Made by a program: the position numbers and the translations under genes. Shown here in pieces: positions 7,021 through 7,583 of a DNA stretch of 7,583 bases. Position 1 is the stretch's first letter. Each line of letters begins with the position of its first letter. Source of the DNA: Alphaproteobacteria bacterium (GTDB lineage: Bacteria; Pseudomonadota; Alphaproteobacteria; UBA6615); the NCBI GenBank assembly GCA_017643325.1, contig JAEPNS010000154.1, forward strand, positions 1 to 7,583. Reading direction: 5' to 3'. The notes beneath the pieces are model-generated. The model made no database searches. It saw only the letters and a program-made list of their open reading frames with translations, and was not told the origin of the DNA.

Positions 7021-7052
7021 TTCCCCGCCCGTCTGTCCCGGAGAGCATACCC

Positions 7053-7583
7053 ATTTCGAACGAACCGCAAACCGGCGAACGCCCCGGCGTCGGGAAAATC
7101 TTCCTGACGTTCCTCGTCCTCGGCGCGACCGCTTTCGGCGGCCCGGTCGCCCATTTCGGCTATTTCCGGACGGAGTTCGTCGACCGGCGCCGCTGGATCG
7201 ACGAACGCGGATTTGCCGACCTGGTCTCCCTCTGCCAGTTCCTGCCGGGCCCGGCCTCAAGCCAGACCGGTATCGCCATCGGCATGATCCAGCGCGGCTG
7301 GCTCGGGGGCTTCGCCGCCTGGCTCGGCTTCACGACGCCCGCGGCGATCATCATGATCGCGCTCGGGTTCGGCGTCGCATTGACCCAGAACGCGGCCGGC
7401 CAGGGCGTGATCCATGGCCTGAAACTCGCCGCGGTCGCCGTGGTTGCGAATGCCCTGTGGGGAATGGCCCGGACTGCCTGCACGACGAAAGCCACCGCAA
7501 GCTTTGCCGCCGCTGCCTGCGTGGCGATGCTGTTCCTCGAAGCCGCCTGGTTCCAGCTCGTGGTGATCGCCGCCGCCGCCGTT
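7053..7583 (+). CDS. chrA: ChrA-type chromate transporter, N-terminal part, apparent ATT start
   Basis: The first 177 codons are present; the gene runs off the right edge. The CHR-domain signature is clear: FGGPVAHFGYFRTEFVDRRRW at about residues 28-48, LCQFLPGPASSQTGIAIG at 60-77 and GGFAAWLGFTTPAA at 85-98, followed by hydrophobic helices. Family members are inner-membrane transporters associated with chromate efflux or sulfate-like oxyanion movement, usually about 400 aa with two CHR halves. The frame is open back to a stop at 7017-7019, but no ATG, GTG or TTG occurs before the conserved domain. The best start is ATT at 7053 (reading M-SNEPQTGERPG), because GGAG (7040-7043) lies 9 nt upstream. 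ATA at 7047 would be too close to that site. A single-base change or sequencing error from ATG is the main alternative. Chromate specificity is inferred from the family only. Confidence 0.9.
   Translation, partial: MSNEPQTGERPGVGKIFLTFLVLGATAFGGPVAHFGYFRTEFVDRRRWIDERGFADLVSLCQFLPGPASSQTGIAIGMIQRGWLGGFAAWLGFTTPAAIIMIALGFGVALTQNAAGQGVIHGLKLAAVAVVANALWGMARTACTTKATASFAAAACVAMLFLEAAWFQLVVIAAAAV

Noticed and set aside
1..7583. A defence, CRISPR or mobile system
   Set aside because: All genes but one belong to familiar housekeeping or transport families. No repeat-spacer pattern, integrase, transposase, toxin-antitoxin pair or nuclease was found.

Overview
The window is ordinary chromosomal DNA of a GC-rich alphaproteobacterium. 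The support for this is the high GC content, the gene order proS - lolC/E - lolD on one strand, a short proline--tRNA ligase without room for a full editing domain, and an interspersed CCCGGG-rich palindrome typical of this class. I cannot resolve the order or genus. No phage, transposase, CRISPR array, tRNA or rRNA is visible, and I found no clearly new multi-gene system.

Left part (1-4919), all on the minus strand, given in the direction of transcription. A small exported protein of unknown function (4919-4515) comes first. It is followed by a six-helix membrane class III adenylate cyclase (4424-3054), then proS (2955-1646), which carries an internal frameshift, then the lipoprotein-release permease lolC/E (1424-180), and then lolD, cut by the window edge. 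lolC and lolD overlap by 8 bp and act together as the inner-membrane ABC machine that extracts outer-membrane lipoproteins. A large palindromic repeat sits between proS and lolC.

Middle part (4920-6462). A 182-bp divergent intergenic region holds a well-defined imperfect hairpin. It also holds a second set of mutually exclusive pairings that can cover the ribosome binding site of the next gene, an NCS2-family (AzgA-like) purine-base permease on the plus strand. The permease ends at a strong intrinsic terminator.

Right part (6462-7583). A DNA-3-methyladenine glycosylase I gene (tag, minus strand, TTG start) converges on the permease. It lies back to back, 51 bp away, with a ChrA-type chromate transporter (plus strand, cut by the window end). 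The chrA frame has no ATG, GTG or TTG start and appears to begin at ATT.

The points most worth following up are the broken proS reading frame (an essential gene with an apparent 25-nt deletion), the ATT start of chrA, and the structured leader of the purine permease.
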